From NCBI GenBank assembly GCA_022562655.1, contig JADFOU010000003.1, positions 1 through 24,851 of the forward strand: DNA of 24,851 nt, given 5' to 3'. Every line of letters starts with the position of its first letter. The first letter of the stretch is position 1. The translations under genes were made by a program, and so were the position numbers. Below, in pieces: positions 5,821 to 11,489 of the stretch. The notes under the pieces were generated by a model that saw nothing but the letters and a program-made list of their open reading frames with translations, had not been told where the DNA came from and made no database searches. This stretch comes from a candidate division TA06 bacterium. Its GTDB lineage: Bacteria > Hydrothermota > DG-26 > E44-bin18 > JADFOU01.

Positions 5821-6183
5821 TCAAAACTTCAGTCCCCCTTTCCTTGCCCCCTCTGCCAAGGATTTCACCCGACCGTGGAATAGATACCCGCCTCGGTCAA
5901 AGACTACCCGTAGAATCCCCTTTTCCTGGGCCATTTTCGCCAAGAGAAGTCCTACTTGCCGGCTCTCTTCAATCTTTCCTGAACCGTTTTTCTTTACCTC
6001 TTTCGATAGGCTGGATAGACCCAGAAGGGTGATCCCCCGAGAGTCATCAATGAGTTGAGCCGAGATATTCTTGAGACTTCGGAATACAGAAAGTCGAAGT
6101 CGATCTCCCGTACCGAAAACTTTTTTACGTAGACGACGATGCCTTTGAATCCTTGAATTTCTCTTCTTCTTTATACGGTCCAT
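5821..6183 (-). CDS. rplR: 50S ribosomal protein L18
   Basis: L18 binds 5S rRNA and delivers it to the central protuberance. The 120-residue protein has the basic N-terminus (MDRIKKKRNSRIQRHRRLRKKVFGT), then RLSVFRSLKNISAQLIDDSRG and the C-terminal signature VVFDRGGYLFHGRVKSLAEGARKGGL, as in the family. It starts four bases after the rplF stop. The leader (AATAATAAAATG) is A-rich with no Shine-Dalgarno sequence, so it is probably translated by coupling or by an A-rich initiation mode. Confidence 0.98.
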   Translation of the reverse strand: MDRIKKKRNSRIQRHRRLRKKVFGTGDRLRLSVFRSLKNISAQLIDDSRGITLLGLSSLSKEVKKNGSGKIEESRQVGLLLAKMAQEKGILRVVFDRGGYLFHGRVKSLAEGARKGGLKF

Positions 6184-6187
6184 TTTA

Positions 6188-6733
6188 TTATTTCAATCCA
6201 ACTCCAGTCTTTCCAGCCTTCCGTCGAATCCACTCACCTGCATATCGGATTCCTTTTCCGGTGTAGGGATTGGGCTTCCGGAAGGATCGGATCTTGGCCG
6301 CCACCTCTCCCACTACATCCTTATTAATCCCCTTTACCACCACTTTGTTTGGGCTTTCCACCTCCAGCTCAATCCCCTCAGGAGGGGAGAACTTAATGAG
6401 ATGGGAGAACCCCAACTGGAAATTCACCCCTTTTTCATCCTTTTGAGCTCGATAACCCACTCCCTCGATCTCCAAAACCTTTTGAAATCCCTCTACCACA
6501 CCTAGAACCATATTGGCGATTTGAGTTCGGGTGACCCCGTGAAGGGACTTATGAAGCTTGCTGTCAGAGGGTCTGCGGACAAAAACCTGTTTGTCCTCGA
6601 TGGAAATTTCCATCGTTGGATGGAAAGTTCGACGAAGACTTCCCTTCACCCCCGTTACCTCCACTTCTCTCCCTTTTACTACGATCTCAACACCTTGGGG
6701 AATTGGAATCGGCTTCTTTCCTACCCTGGACAT
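6188..6733 (-). CDS. rplF: 50S ribosomal protein L6
   Basis: L6 sits near the factor-binding site of the large subunit. The 181-residue product starts MSRVGKKPIPIPQGVEI and shows both L6 repeats, with LHGVTRTQIANMVLGVVEGFQKVLEIEGVGYRAQ in the middle and GINKDVVGEVAAKIRSFRKPNPYTGKGIRYAGE followed by RRKAGKTG at the C-terminus. Length is typical. The leader is an 8-base periodic array and contains no Shine-Dalgarno sequence. The order rpsH-rplF-rplR is standard. Confidence 0.98.
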   Translation of the reverse strand: MSRVGKKPIPIPQGVEIVVKGREVEVTGVKGSLRRTFHPTMEISIEDKQVFVRRPSDSKLHKSLHGVTRTQIANMVLGVVEGFQKVLEIEGVGYRAQKDEKGVNFQLGFSHLIKFSPPEGIELEVESPNKVVVKGINKDVVGEVAAKIRSFRKPNPYTGKGIRYAGEWIRRKAGKTGVGLK

Positions 6734-6738
6734 AACAA

Positions 6739-6834
6739 ATGGTTAAATAGTTGAATGGTTAAATAGTTAAATAAATTTTTTAATACCAATCGCCCGTTAT
6801 ACAAATTAACCATTTAACGAATTACCAATTACCA
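6739..6834. repeat. Eight-base periodic inverted array, rpsH-rplF spacer
   Basis: Four 8-base words run from 6739 to 6770 (ATGGTTAA, ATAGTTGA and variants). Four complementary words run from 6803 to 6834 (AAATTAAC, CATTTAAC, GAATTACC, AATTACCA). The stop codon of rpsH lies inside the last word. The second-arm word order almost repeats that at 22990-23021. Confidence 0.9.
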
Positions 6835-7221
6835 AACGTAACAGAGGACTTCACCCCCGACGTTTTTCTTCCTGGCTTCACGATCAGAGAGAATCCCTAC
6901 AGAGGTGGAGAGGATGGCAATCCCACTTCCCCCCAGGACCTTTGGAATTTCCACCTTCTTTCGGTAGATCCGTCTTCCCGGCTTGCTCACCCTTTTCAGT
7001 CCAGAGATGGCCGTCCTCTCTTCCTCGTCATACTTCAGAGAGATTCGAAGCACGCCAGAAAAGTCATCCTCAATGAGTTGATAGTCCTGGATAAACCCAT
7101 TCTCCAAGAGAATTCGGGCAATCTCCAATTTTAACTTCGAGCCTGGAAGACTCAACTCTGGAAGCTTCGCAAGGAGGGCGTTCCTAATCCTTGTGAGCAT
7201 ATCCGCTATGGGGTCGGTCAT
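6829..7221 (-). CDS. rpsH: 30S ribosomal protein S8
   Basis: S8 binds the central domain of 16S rRNA and in enteric bacteria also represses the spc operon. The product of 130 residues begins MTDPIADMLTRIRNA, the family start; a second ATG immediately upstream would add one Met. The C-terminal signature is KVEIPKVLGGSGIAILSTSVGILSDREARKKNVGGEVLCYVW. The terminal Trp and TAA stop form the first word of the 8-base array in the following spacer. The leader is the 7-base array at 7231-7318, and no Shine-Dalgarno sequence is seen. Whether an S8 operator exists cannot be judged, because arrays fill the relevant spacers. Confidence 0.98.
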   Translation of the reverse strand: MTDPIADMLTRIRNALLAKLPELSLPGSKLKLEIARILLENGFIQDYQLIEDDFSGVLRISLKYDEEERTAISGLKRVSKPGRRIYRKKVEIPKVLGGSGIAILSTSVGILSDREARKKNVGGEVLCYVW

Positions 7222-7230
7222 CATTTTTAC

Positions 7231-7318
7231 TTCAGACGTTTGACTTTGGACTCTGGACTTTAGACTTCAGAATAAAACATAAATAATCAATAGTCTAATA
7301 TCTATTGTCTATAGTCTG
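7231..7318. repeat. Seven-base periodic array (TTTAGAC family), rpsN-rpsH spacer
   Basis: Six words in phase at 7231-7272 (TTCAGAC, GTTTGAC, TTTGGAC and similar) are followed by an A/T-rich turn. Four words follow at 7289-7316 (AATAGTC to TATAGTC). Terminal CAGAC (7233-7237) and GTCTG (7314-7318) pair. It is the same family as 1497, 9462 and 12324. Confidence 0.9.
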
Positions 7319-7324
7319 ACTTTA

Positions 7325-7510
7325 TCACCAACTGGCTTTTCGGACTCCAGGAATCTCCCCTAGAAGGGCGAGTTCCCTAAAACAAATTCGGCAGAGTCCG
7401 AAACGGCGGAGGTAGGCCCTCGGGCGCCCGCATCGGAAGCAACGATTGTACTTACGTACGGAGAATTTAGGATCTTTTGCAGCCTTATTAATCAAGCACT
7501 TTTTGGCCAT
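7325..7510 (-). CDS. rpsN: 30S ribosomal protein S14, zinc type
   Basis: S14 lies in the head of the small subunit. The 61-residue product is the short zinc-binding form, with C24, C27, C40 and C43 in the motif CFRCGRPRAYLRRFGLCRIC, ending GEIPGVRKASW. The 61-residue length is exactly that of the zinc type, not the ~100-residue zinc-free type of enteric bacteria. It follows rplE after three bases, so translation is probably coupled. The leader has only a weak purine stretch (TGAGAA). Confidence 0.98.
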   Translation of the reverse strand: MAKKCLINKAAKDPKFSVRKYNRCFRCGRPRAYLRRFGLCRICFRELALLGEIPGVRKASW

Positions 7511-7513
7511 TTC

Positions 7514-8062
7514 TCAATCACTCTGATAGGGTAGTCCCAGTTCCCGCAGGAGGGCGTAGCCCTCTTCATCTGATTGGGCAGTCGTCACAAAGGTGATATC
7601 CATTCCGAATGCTGTTTCCAGCTTGTCATAATGGATCTCAGGAAAAATTATCTGTTCATCTACTCCAAAGGTATAATTTCCCCTTCCATCAAAGGACTTC
7701 CGAGAGAGACCCCGAAAGTCCCGGATCCTCGGAATTGCAATATAGATAAGTCGCTGGAGAAAGTCATACATCCACTCCCCACGAAGGGTGACTTTGCAAC
7801 CGATGGGCATCCCTTTTCGGAGTTTGAAATTCGAAATGGACTTCTTCGCCCGGGTCACAACCGGTTGTTGTCCTGCAATGGAAGCGAGATCTACCTTCAC
7901 AATCTCAACCACTTTTCGATCCTGAACACCCTCCCCCAGACCTACATTGATCACGATCTTCTCCATCCGAGGCACCTGGAAGCGGTTCTTGTAGCCGAAC
8001 TCCTTCAGCAGTGTGAGAAGTACCCGTTTCTGATACTCTATTTTTAAATCATTTCGCCACAT
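7514..8062 (-). CDS. rplE: 50S ribosomal protein L5
   Basis: L5 binds 5S rRNA and forms bridges with the small-subunit head. The 182-residue product has the family motifs RMEKIVINVGLGEG (about 36-49), AGQQPVVTRAKKSISNFKLRKGMPIGCKVTLRG (about 68-100), and the C-terminal GVDEQIIFPEI followed by MDITFVTTA. The start ATG lies within the last codons of rplX, overlapping its stop by 19 bases. It is the only ATG giving a full N-terminal helix (LKIEYQKRVLLTLLKEFGYKN). The order rplX-rplE-rpsN is standard. Confidence 0.98.
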   Translation of the reverse strand: MWRNDLKIEYQKRVLLTLLKEFGYKNRFQVPRMEKIVINVGLGEGVQDRKVVEIVKVDLASIAGQQPVVTRAKKSISNFKLRKGMPIGCKVTLRGEWMYDFLQRLIYIAIPRIRDFRGLSRKSFDGRGNYTFGVDEQIIFPEIHYDKLETAFGMDITFVTTAQSDEEGYALLRELGLPYQSD

Positions 8063-8394
8063 TTTCTACAAATCCTTGCCCTACTTTTTCTCCGCTTACC
8101 TCCAGTTTTTTCTTCGTCCGTCTTAGGCGGATTCGGGTCACTACCCACTCGGGTGGCCTCTCCGCATTTGGGGCAGATGAGGAGAAGTTTAGAGAGATGA
8201 AGAGGACCTTCTTTTTTCAGGATCCCCCCCTGTTTTCTCCTTTGAGTTGGACGGGTGTGCTTCGATTGAAAGTTCACCCCCTCCACCAACGCAGTTTGTT
8301 GATCGGGAAAGATCTTCAGAACCTTTCCCTTTTTCCCCTTCTCATCTCCTCTCAGAACCAGAACTTGATCCCCCTTGAGAATCCGAGCACCCAT
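8044..8394 (-). CDS. rplX: 50S ribosomal protein L24 with repeat-coded insertion
   Basis: L24 starts assembly of the large subunit by binding the 5' region of 23S rRNA. The 116-residue product has the KOW motif near the N-terminus (LKGDQVLVLRGDEKGKKGKVL), then VEGVNFQSKHTRPTQ and a C-terminal zinc module with C74, C77, C109 and C112. In relatives with this zinc module about 12 residues separate TRVG from the second CxxC; here there are 24. The extra piece, about residues 85-97 (SDPNPPKTDEEKT), contains a TCCGCC-type palindrome in its DNA (8117-8131). The insertion is in frame and spares the cysteines. The leader has no Shine-Dalgarno sequence. Confidence 0.96.
   Translation of the reverse strand: MGARILKGDQVLVLRGDEKGKKGKVLKIFPDQQTALVEGVNFQSKHTRPTQRRKQGGILKKEGPLHLSKLLLICPKCGEATRVGSDPNPPKTDEEKTGGKRRKSRARICRKCGEMI
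8117..8131. repeat. TCCGCC-type palindrome inside rplX
   Basis: TCCGTCTTAGGCGGA folds with one G-U pair around a single base and differs from TCCGCCTTAGGCGGA by one base. It codes for residues 88-93 of L24, inside a segment absent from the usual family. Confidence 0.75.
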
Positions 8395-8400
8395 AACTAA

Positions 8401-8477
8401 AAAATTTAAGATTGAAAAATTTAAAGATTAAAGATCGAAACTTAATATCTGGAATCTTCGAACCTTGAATCGGATAT
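8401..8477. repeat. Degenerate A/T-rich word array, rplN-rplX spacer
   Basis: The left part has words such as GATTAAA and GATCGAA spaced by 7. The right part has their complement in style (GGAATCT, TTCGAA, TTGAATC). TTCGAA, GGAATCT and GATATT are shared with the spacer on the other side of rplN (8847-8911). The periodicity is looser than in the clear arrays. Confidence 0.55.
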
Positions 8478-8846
8478 TCAAATTACTTCCGAAGCGAGGG
8501 AGACGATCTTCATAAATTTCTTTTCCCGCAGTTCCCTGGCGATGGGACCGAATATCCGTGTCCCGCGAGGTTCTAAATGATCATCTATCAGAACACAAGC
8601 ATTCTCGTCAAACCGGATGTAGGAGCCATCTTTTCGTCTATATTCTTTTTTCGTTCTCACAATCACCGCTCGGTGTATGCTCTTCTTCTTCATCGCACTT
8701 CCTGGAAGGGAGGCCTTCACCACGATTACAATCACATCCCCCACACGGGCATAACGCCTTCTTGAGCCCCCCAGAACCTTGATACACATCGCCTCCTTTG
8801 CTCCGGTATTATCGGCAACGTTGAGGCGCGTCATTTCCTGAATCAT
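8478..8846 (-). CDS. rplN: 50S ribosomal protein L14
   Basis: L14 lies at the subunit interface and forms bridges with 16S rRNA. The 122-residue protein starts MIQEMTRLNVADNTGAKEAMCIKVLGGS and carries GDVIVIVVKASLPGSAMKKK, RAVIVRTKKEYRRKDGSYIRFDENACVLI and GTRIFGPIARELREKKFMKIVSLASEVI, all canonical. The reading frame is open for a further 33 codons upstream, but that stretch matches no L14. I place the start at the ATG of MIQEMT, which gives the exact family length. The frame upstream is a word-array spacer. The purine run AAGG directly touches the start codon. Confidence 0.97.
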   Translation of the reverse strand: MIQEMTRLNVADNTGAKEAMCIKVLGGSRRRYARVGDVIVIVVKASLPGSAMKKKSIHRAVIVRTKKEYRRKDGSYIRFDENACVLIDDHLEPRGTRIFGPIARELREKKFMKIVSLASEVI

Positions 8847-8911
8847 CCTTATAATTTGTCGTAAAATCAAATAGTCTGAAACCTTCGAATTTGGAATCTG
8901 ATATTTTCGAA
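8847..8911. repeat. Degenerate word array, rpsQ-rplN spacer
   Basis: Words such as TTCGAA, GGAATCT and TGATATT recur at about 7-base intervals. They match those of the spacer at 8401-8477, so rplN is flanked by related sequence on both sides. Confidence 0.5.
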
Positions 8912-9259
8912 TCATGCAATTCTGAGGATCTTCACAATTCTCCACCGTTTGGTCTTGCTCAATGGACGTGTCTCCATCACCTGGACCCAGTCTCCCTTTT
9001 TCGCCTTATTCTCTTCATCGTGAACATAGATCCTTTTCTTCGATACCAAGACCTTCTCGTATAGACGGTGACGATATCGGGTTTCTATGAGGACAATTCG
9101 GGTCTTCTCCATCCGATTACCGACTACCTTCCCTTCAAAGACCTTCCTCTTTCTCCTACCCTCAATGAGAGAATCTTCCTTGTGGGAAGGTCGCCCGACT
9201 CGAGTGGGGGAGTTGGACTCAGCCGAATGAGATTCGATTCCTCGTTCTTTCTCCGGCAT
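8912..9259 (-). CDS. rpsQ: 30S ribosomal protein S17 with N-terminal extension
   Basis: S17 is an early 16S rRNA binding protein with an OB fold. The family core begins at about residue 35 (RRKRKVFEGKVVGNRMEKT) and runs through YRHRLYEKVLVSKKRIYVHDEENKAKKGDWVQVMETRPLSKTKRWRIVKIL. The 115 residues exceed the usual ~85 by an N-terminal polar segment (about 34 residues, rich in E, S, P and R). The ATG overlaps the rpmC stop (TGATG) and is preceded by a GGAG/GGAAGAG purine run, so the long form is probably translated. No ATG occurs nearer the core. The extension has no recognised domain. Confidence 0.95.
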   Translation of the reverse strand: MPEKERGIESHSAESNSPTRVGRPSHKEDSLIEGRRKRKVFEGKVVGNRMEKTRIVLIETRYRHRLYEKVLVSKKRIYVHDEENKAKKGDWVQVMETRPLSKTKRWRIVKILRIA

Positions 9260-9456
9260 CACTCTTCCTTTCTCCTCTCTTGATCCCGAAGAACCGTCTT
9301 CACACGGGCGATTTCCCTCCGCAAAAGGCGAAGACGAATAGGATTGGCAAGTTCTTGGGTTCTCCGCTGGAATCGAAGGGTGAACCTCTCCTCCTCTAGC
9401 TCATGGAGTGAGGACTGAAGTTCCTCCCCCGTCATCTCCCAATAATTTCTCTTCAT
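9259..9456 (-). CDS. rpmC: 50S ribosomal protein L29
   Basis: L29 is a small helical protein near the peptide exit tunnel and part of the docking site for nascent-chain factors. The 65-residue product has the two-helix pattern MTGEELQSSLHELEEERFTLRFQ and ELANPIRLRLLRREIARVKTVLRDQE, close to family length. Its stop overlaps the rpsQ start by one base. The leader (TCTGAAGTAAGATG) is the end of a 7-base array and lacks a Shine-Dalgarno sequence; the same GTCTGAAGTAA leader occurs before rpsH. Confidence 0.96.
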   Translation of the reverse strand: MKRNYWEMTGEELQSSLHELEEERFTLRFQRRTQELANPIRLRLLRREIARVKTVLRDQERRKEE

Positions 9457-9461
9457 CTTAC

Positions 9462-9519
9462 TTCAGACAGTAGACATCGGATTTTGGACTTTAGTCTCTA
9501 GTCTATGGTCGATAGTCTG
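9462..9519. repeat. Seven-base periodic array (TTTAGAC family), rplP-rpmC spacer
   Basis: Eight contiguous 7-base words fill 9462-9517 with no loop: TTCAGAC and AGTAGAC first, TCTAGTC, TATGGTC and GATAGTC last. CAGAC (9464-9468) and GTCTG (9515-9519) close the ends. Confidence 0.9.
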
Positions 9520-9521
9520 CC

Positions 9522-9935
9522 TCACCTCACCATTCGGGCAAGAAATCTCGTACGTATGGAGAGTTTCCGAGCTCCCAGGGTGAGGGCGATCCTTGCCTGT
9601 TCCAGGGTGACCCCTTCCAGTTCAAAGAGAACCCTGCCCGGTCTCACCACGGCTACCCAAAATTCTGGTGGTCCCTTCCCTTTTCCCATTCGGGTCTCCG
9701 CAGGTTTCTTAGTCACAGGGTGATCCGGAAAGATCCGGATCCAGAGTTTCCCCACCCGTTTGAGGAAACGGGTAATGGCAACTCTTGCTGCTTCAATTTG
9801 CCGTGCCGTAACCCATGCCGGTTCCAGAGCTTGGAGACCATATTCTCCGAAATGAATGACATTGCCTCTCGAAGCCTTTCCTCGCATCCTTCCCCGCTGG
9901 CGCTTTCGATATTTCGTCCTTTTGGGCATCAACAT
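9522..9935 (-). CDS. rplP: 50S ribosomal protein L16
   Basis: L16 helps form the A-site tRNA binding region of the large subunit. The 137-residue product starts MLMPKRTKYRKRQRGRM and includes FGEYGLQALEPAWVTARQIEAARVAITRFLKR, WIRIFPDHPVTKKPAETRMGKGKGPPEFWVAVVRPGRVLFE, both family signatures. Its ATG overlaps the rpsC stop by one base (TGATG), with AAAGGGAAAG upstream, so translation is coupled to rpsC. Length and sequence are ordinary. Confidence 0.98.
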   Translation of the reverse strand: MLMPKRTKYRKRQRGRMRGKASRGNVIHFGEYGLQALEPAWVTARQIEAARVAITRFLKRVGKLWIRIFPDHPVTKKPAETRMGKGKGPPEFWVAVVRPGRVLFELEGVTLEQARIALTLGARKLSIRTRFLARMVR

Positions 9936-10579
9936 CAGGCTTCTTTCCCTTTAATTCTCATGAGATCGCCTTTATAGATCCAGACCTTCACCCCAATTGT
10001 ACCATAGGTCGTCTTGGCAACGGCAAGGGCATAGTCCATATCCGCCCGAATAGTCTGAAGTGGAAGGCGTCCGTCTCGATACCATTCGGTTCGTGCAATC
10101 TCGGTTCCAGAAAGACGACCTGCACAGGAGATCTTCACTCCCCGGGCTCCAACTCTCATGGTGGCGGTAATGGCCTTCTTCATCGCCCTCCGAAAGGCGA
10201 TCCGCTGTACCAGCTGGCGGGCAACACTCTCGGCTACAAGGAGGGGTTCCAGTTCCGGTATCCGAATCTCCTCAATATTGATGGAGATCTCCTTTTGGGT
10301 GAGGTGCTTCAACTCATCTCTGAGACGATCCACCTCTTGACCCTTACGACCAATCACAATCCCTGGCCTTGCCGTATATATAGAAATAGTTACTTTTTGA
10401 TCCATCCGCTCGATTTCAATCTTCGCCACAGCTGCTCTACGGAGGCGTTCCCGGAGGTATTTTCGGATCATAATGTCCTCTTTCAGGAGAGGGGCATACC
10501 CCTTCCGGGTAAACCACCGTGAACTCCAAGTCTTATTATATCCTATGCGAAACCCTATAGGATGGGTCTTATGTCCCAT
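9935..10579 (-). CDS. rpsC: 30S ribosomal protein S3
   Basis: S3 lies at the mRNA entry tunnel of the small subunit. The 214-residue product begins MGHKTHPIGFRIGYNKTW and has the KH domain with its GxxG-type loop (ARPGIVIGRKGQEVDRL at about 70-86) and the C-terminal domain (GARGVKISCAGRLSGTEIARTEWYRDGRLPLQTIRADMDYA, about 139-180). The start has a TGGAG sequence at good spacing, although it lies at the end of an 8-base array. The order rplV-rpsC-rplP is standard. Confidence 0.98.
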   Translation of the reverse strand: MGHKTHPIGFRIGYNKTWSSRWFTRKGYAPLLKEDIMIRKYLRERLRRAAVAKIEIERMDQKVTISIYTARPGIVIGRKGQEVDRLRDELKHLTQKEISINIEEIRIPELEPLLVAESVARQLVQRIAFRRAMKKAITATMRVGARGVKISCAGRLSGTEIARTEWYRDGRLPLQTIRADMDYALAVAKTTYGTIGVKVWIYKGDLMRIKGKEA

Positions 10580-10588
10580 GTTACTCCA

Positions 10589-10648
10589 TTTGGTAATTGG
10601 TTAAATGGTGAGTTGTTATTTAACGATTTAACTATTTAACCATTTAAC
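10589..10648. repeat. Eight-base inverted array, rplV-rpsC spacer
   Basis: Three words (TTTGGTAA, TTGGTTAA, ATGGTGAG; 10589-10612), a four-base TTGT turn, then four words of the form NATTTAAC (10617-10648). The stop codon of rplV (10644-10646) lies in the last word. Confidence 0.93.
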
Positions 10649-11000
10649 CTTCTTTCTTCTCTACAACGATGGTGATATGGCTAGTCCTGTGGCGGATGGG
10701 TGCAGCCCTTCCCCTTGCCCTTGCCCGCCACCTTTTCATCATTGCTCCCCCATCTACCCTTGCCTCTTTAATCACCAGATCCTCCATCCCCAGTTCTTCC
10801 ACGCCCGCCGTAGAGATAAGGTTGGATGCGGCGGAATGGATTGTCTTTTCAATCGGCTCTGTCGCCCTTTTTTGGATAAACTGAAGACGCTGAAGGGCAT
10901 CTTGAACCCCCAAACCCCGAATCAAATCCACGACCTGCCTCGCCTTACGAGGTGAAATCCGGACAAACCGCTTGATCGCTCTTCCTTCCACCTTTTCCAT
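10644..11000 (-). CDS. rplV: 50S ribosomal protein L22
   Basis: L22 lines the nascent-peptide tunnel with its long hairpin. The 118-residue product has the N-terminal RFVRISPRKARQVVDLIRG (about 11-29), then AASNLISTAGVEELGMEDLVIKEARVDGGAMMKRWRARARGRAAPIRHRTSHITIVV. The tunnel loop is of normal length. I use the ATG at 11000; a TTG lies one codon upstream. There is no Shine-Dalgarno sequence. The final codons and stop (GAA GGT TAA) merge with the 8-base array that follows. Confidence 0.98.
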   Translation of the reverse strand: MEKVEGRAIKRFVRISPRKARQVVDLIRGLGVQDALQRLQFIQKRATEPIEKTIHSAASNLISTAGVEELGMEDLVIKEARVDGGAMMKRWRARARGRAAPIRHRTSHITIVVEKKEG

Positions 11001-11017
11001 CAATTTTAAAATTTTTA

Positions 11018-11116
11018 ACTCCGAATCCTAATCAAATTCAAATTTCTAAACGGTTTCGAATTTTGTAAGTAGAGATTTTTCGGATTTTCGTGTTTCGGGG
11101 CTTGGATTTGCCTTCC
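11018..11116. repeat. Degenerate seven-base word array, rpsS-rplV spacer
   Basis: The left part has TCCGAAT, CCTAATC and AATTTCT-like words. The right part has TTCGGAT, TTTCGTG and TTTCGGG at 7-base spacing. The two halves are complementary in style. It shares words with both the 1985 array (AATTTCT) and the 2227 array (TTCGTG). Confidence 0.6.
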
Positions 11117-11126
11117 AATTCTTTCT

Positions 11127-11426
11127 TCATTTTTTTCTCGGGTGGCGAATGGTAGTGGTCTCCGCCTTCTTCCCACTATGTTTTCGAAAGATCCGGGTGG
11201 GGGAGAATTCTCCCAGTTTATGTCCCACCATATTCTCCGTGATATAGACCGGGATGAATTTATTTCCATTATGGATAGCAAGGGTATGACCCACAAATTC
11301 CGGAGGGATTGTGGAACGTCGAGCCCAGGTGCGGATTACCTTCCGCTCTCCTGTCCCTGTCAACTTCAGAACTTTTTTCTGAAGTTTTGAGTCTACATAA
11401 GGACCTTTTTTCAGGGAACGAGCCAT
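11127..11426 (-). CDS. rpsS: 30S ribosomal protein S19
   Basis: S19 lies in the head of the small subunit, binding with S13 and contacting tRNA and bridges. The 99-residue product begins MARSLKKGPYVDSKL and shows TWARRSTIPPEFVGHTLAIHNGNKFIPVYITENMVGHKLGEFSPTRIFRKH, the full family core. A hairpin of the AAAATTAGCA type ends just before the ATG, and the leader (TTTTAACTTTACC) has no Shine-Dalgarno sequence. The order rplB-rpsS-rplV is standard. Confidence 0.98.
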   Translation of the reverse strand: MARSLKKGPYVDSKLQKKVLKLTGTGERKVIRTWARRSTIPPEFVGHTLAIHNGNKFIPVYITENMVGHKLGEFSPTRIFRKHSGKKAETTTIRHPRKK

Positions 11427-11434
11427 GGTAAAGT

Positions 11435-11471
11435 TAAAATTAGCAATGCAAAATTTAAAATGCTAATTTTA
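11435..11471. repeat. Perfect 11-bp hairpin, rplB-rpsS spacer
   Basis: TAAAATTAGCA (11435-11445) and TGCTAATTTTA (11461-11471) are exact reverse complements around a 15-base loop. The arms are the same as at 3148-3175, more than 8 kb away. Confidence 0.87.
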
Positions 11472-11489
11472 GATTTTACATTGAATTCT

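Noticed and set aside
8143..8157. CCACTCGGGTGG palindrome in rplX
   Set aside because: It encodes the conserved ATRVG motif next to the first CxxC, so codon choice explains it.
8847..8945. A 33-codon extension of L14 upstream of MIQEMT
   Set aside because: The extension matches no L14, overlaps rpsQ and is translated spacer words; the internal ATG gives the exact family length.
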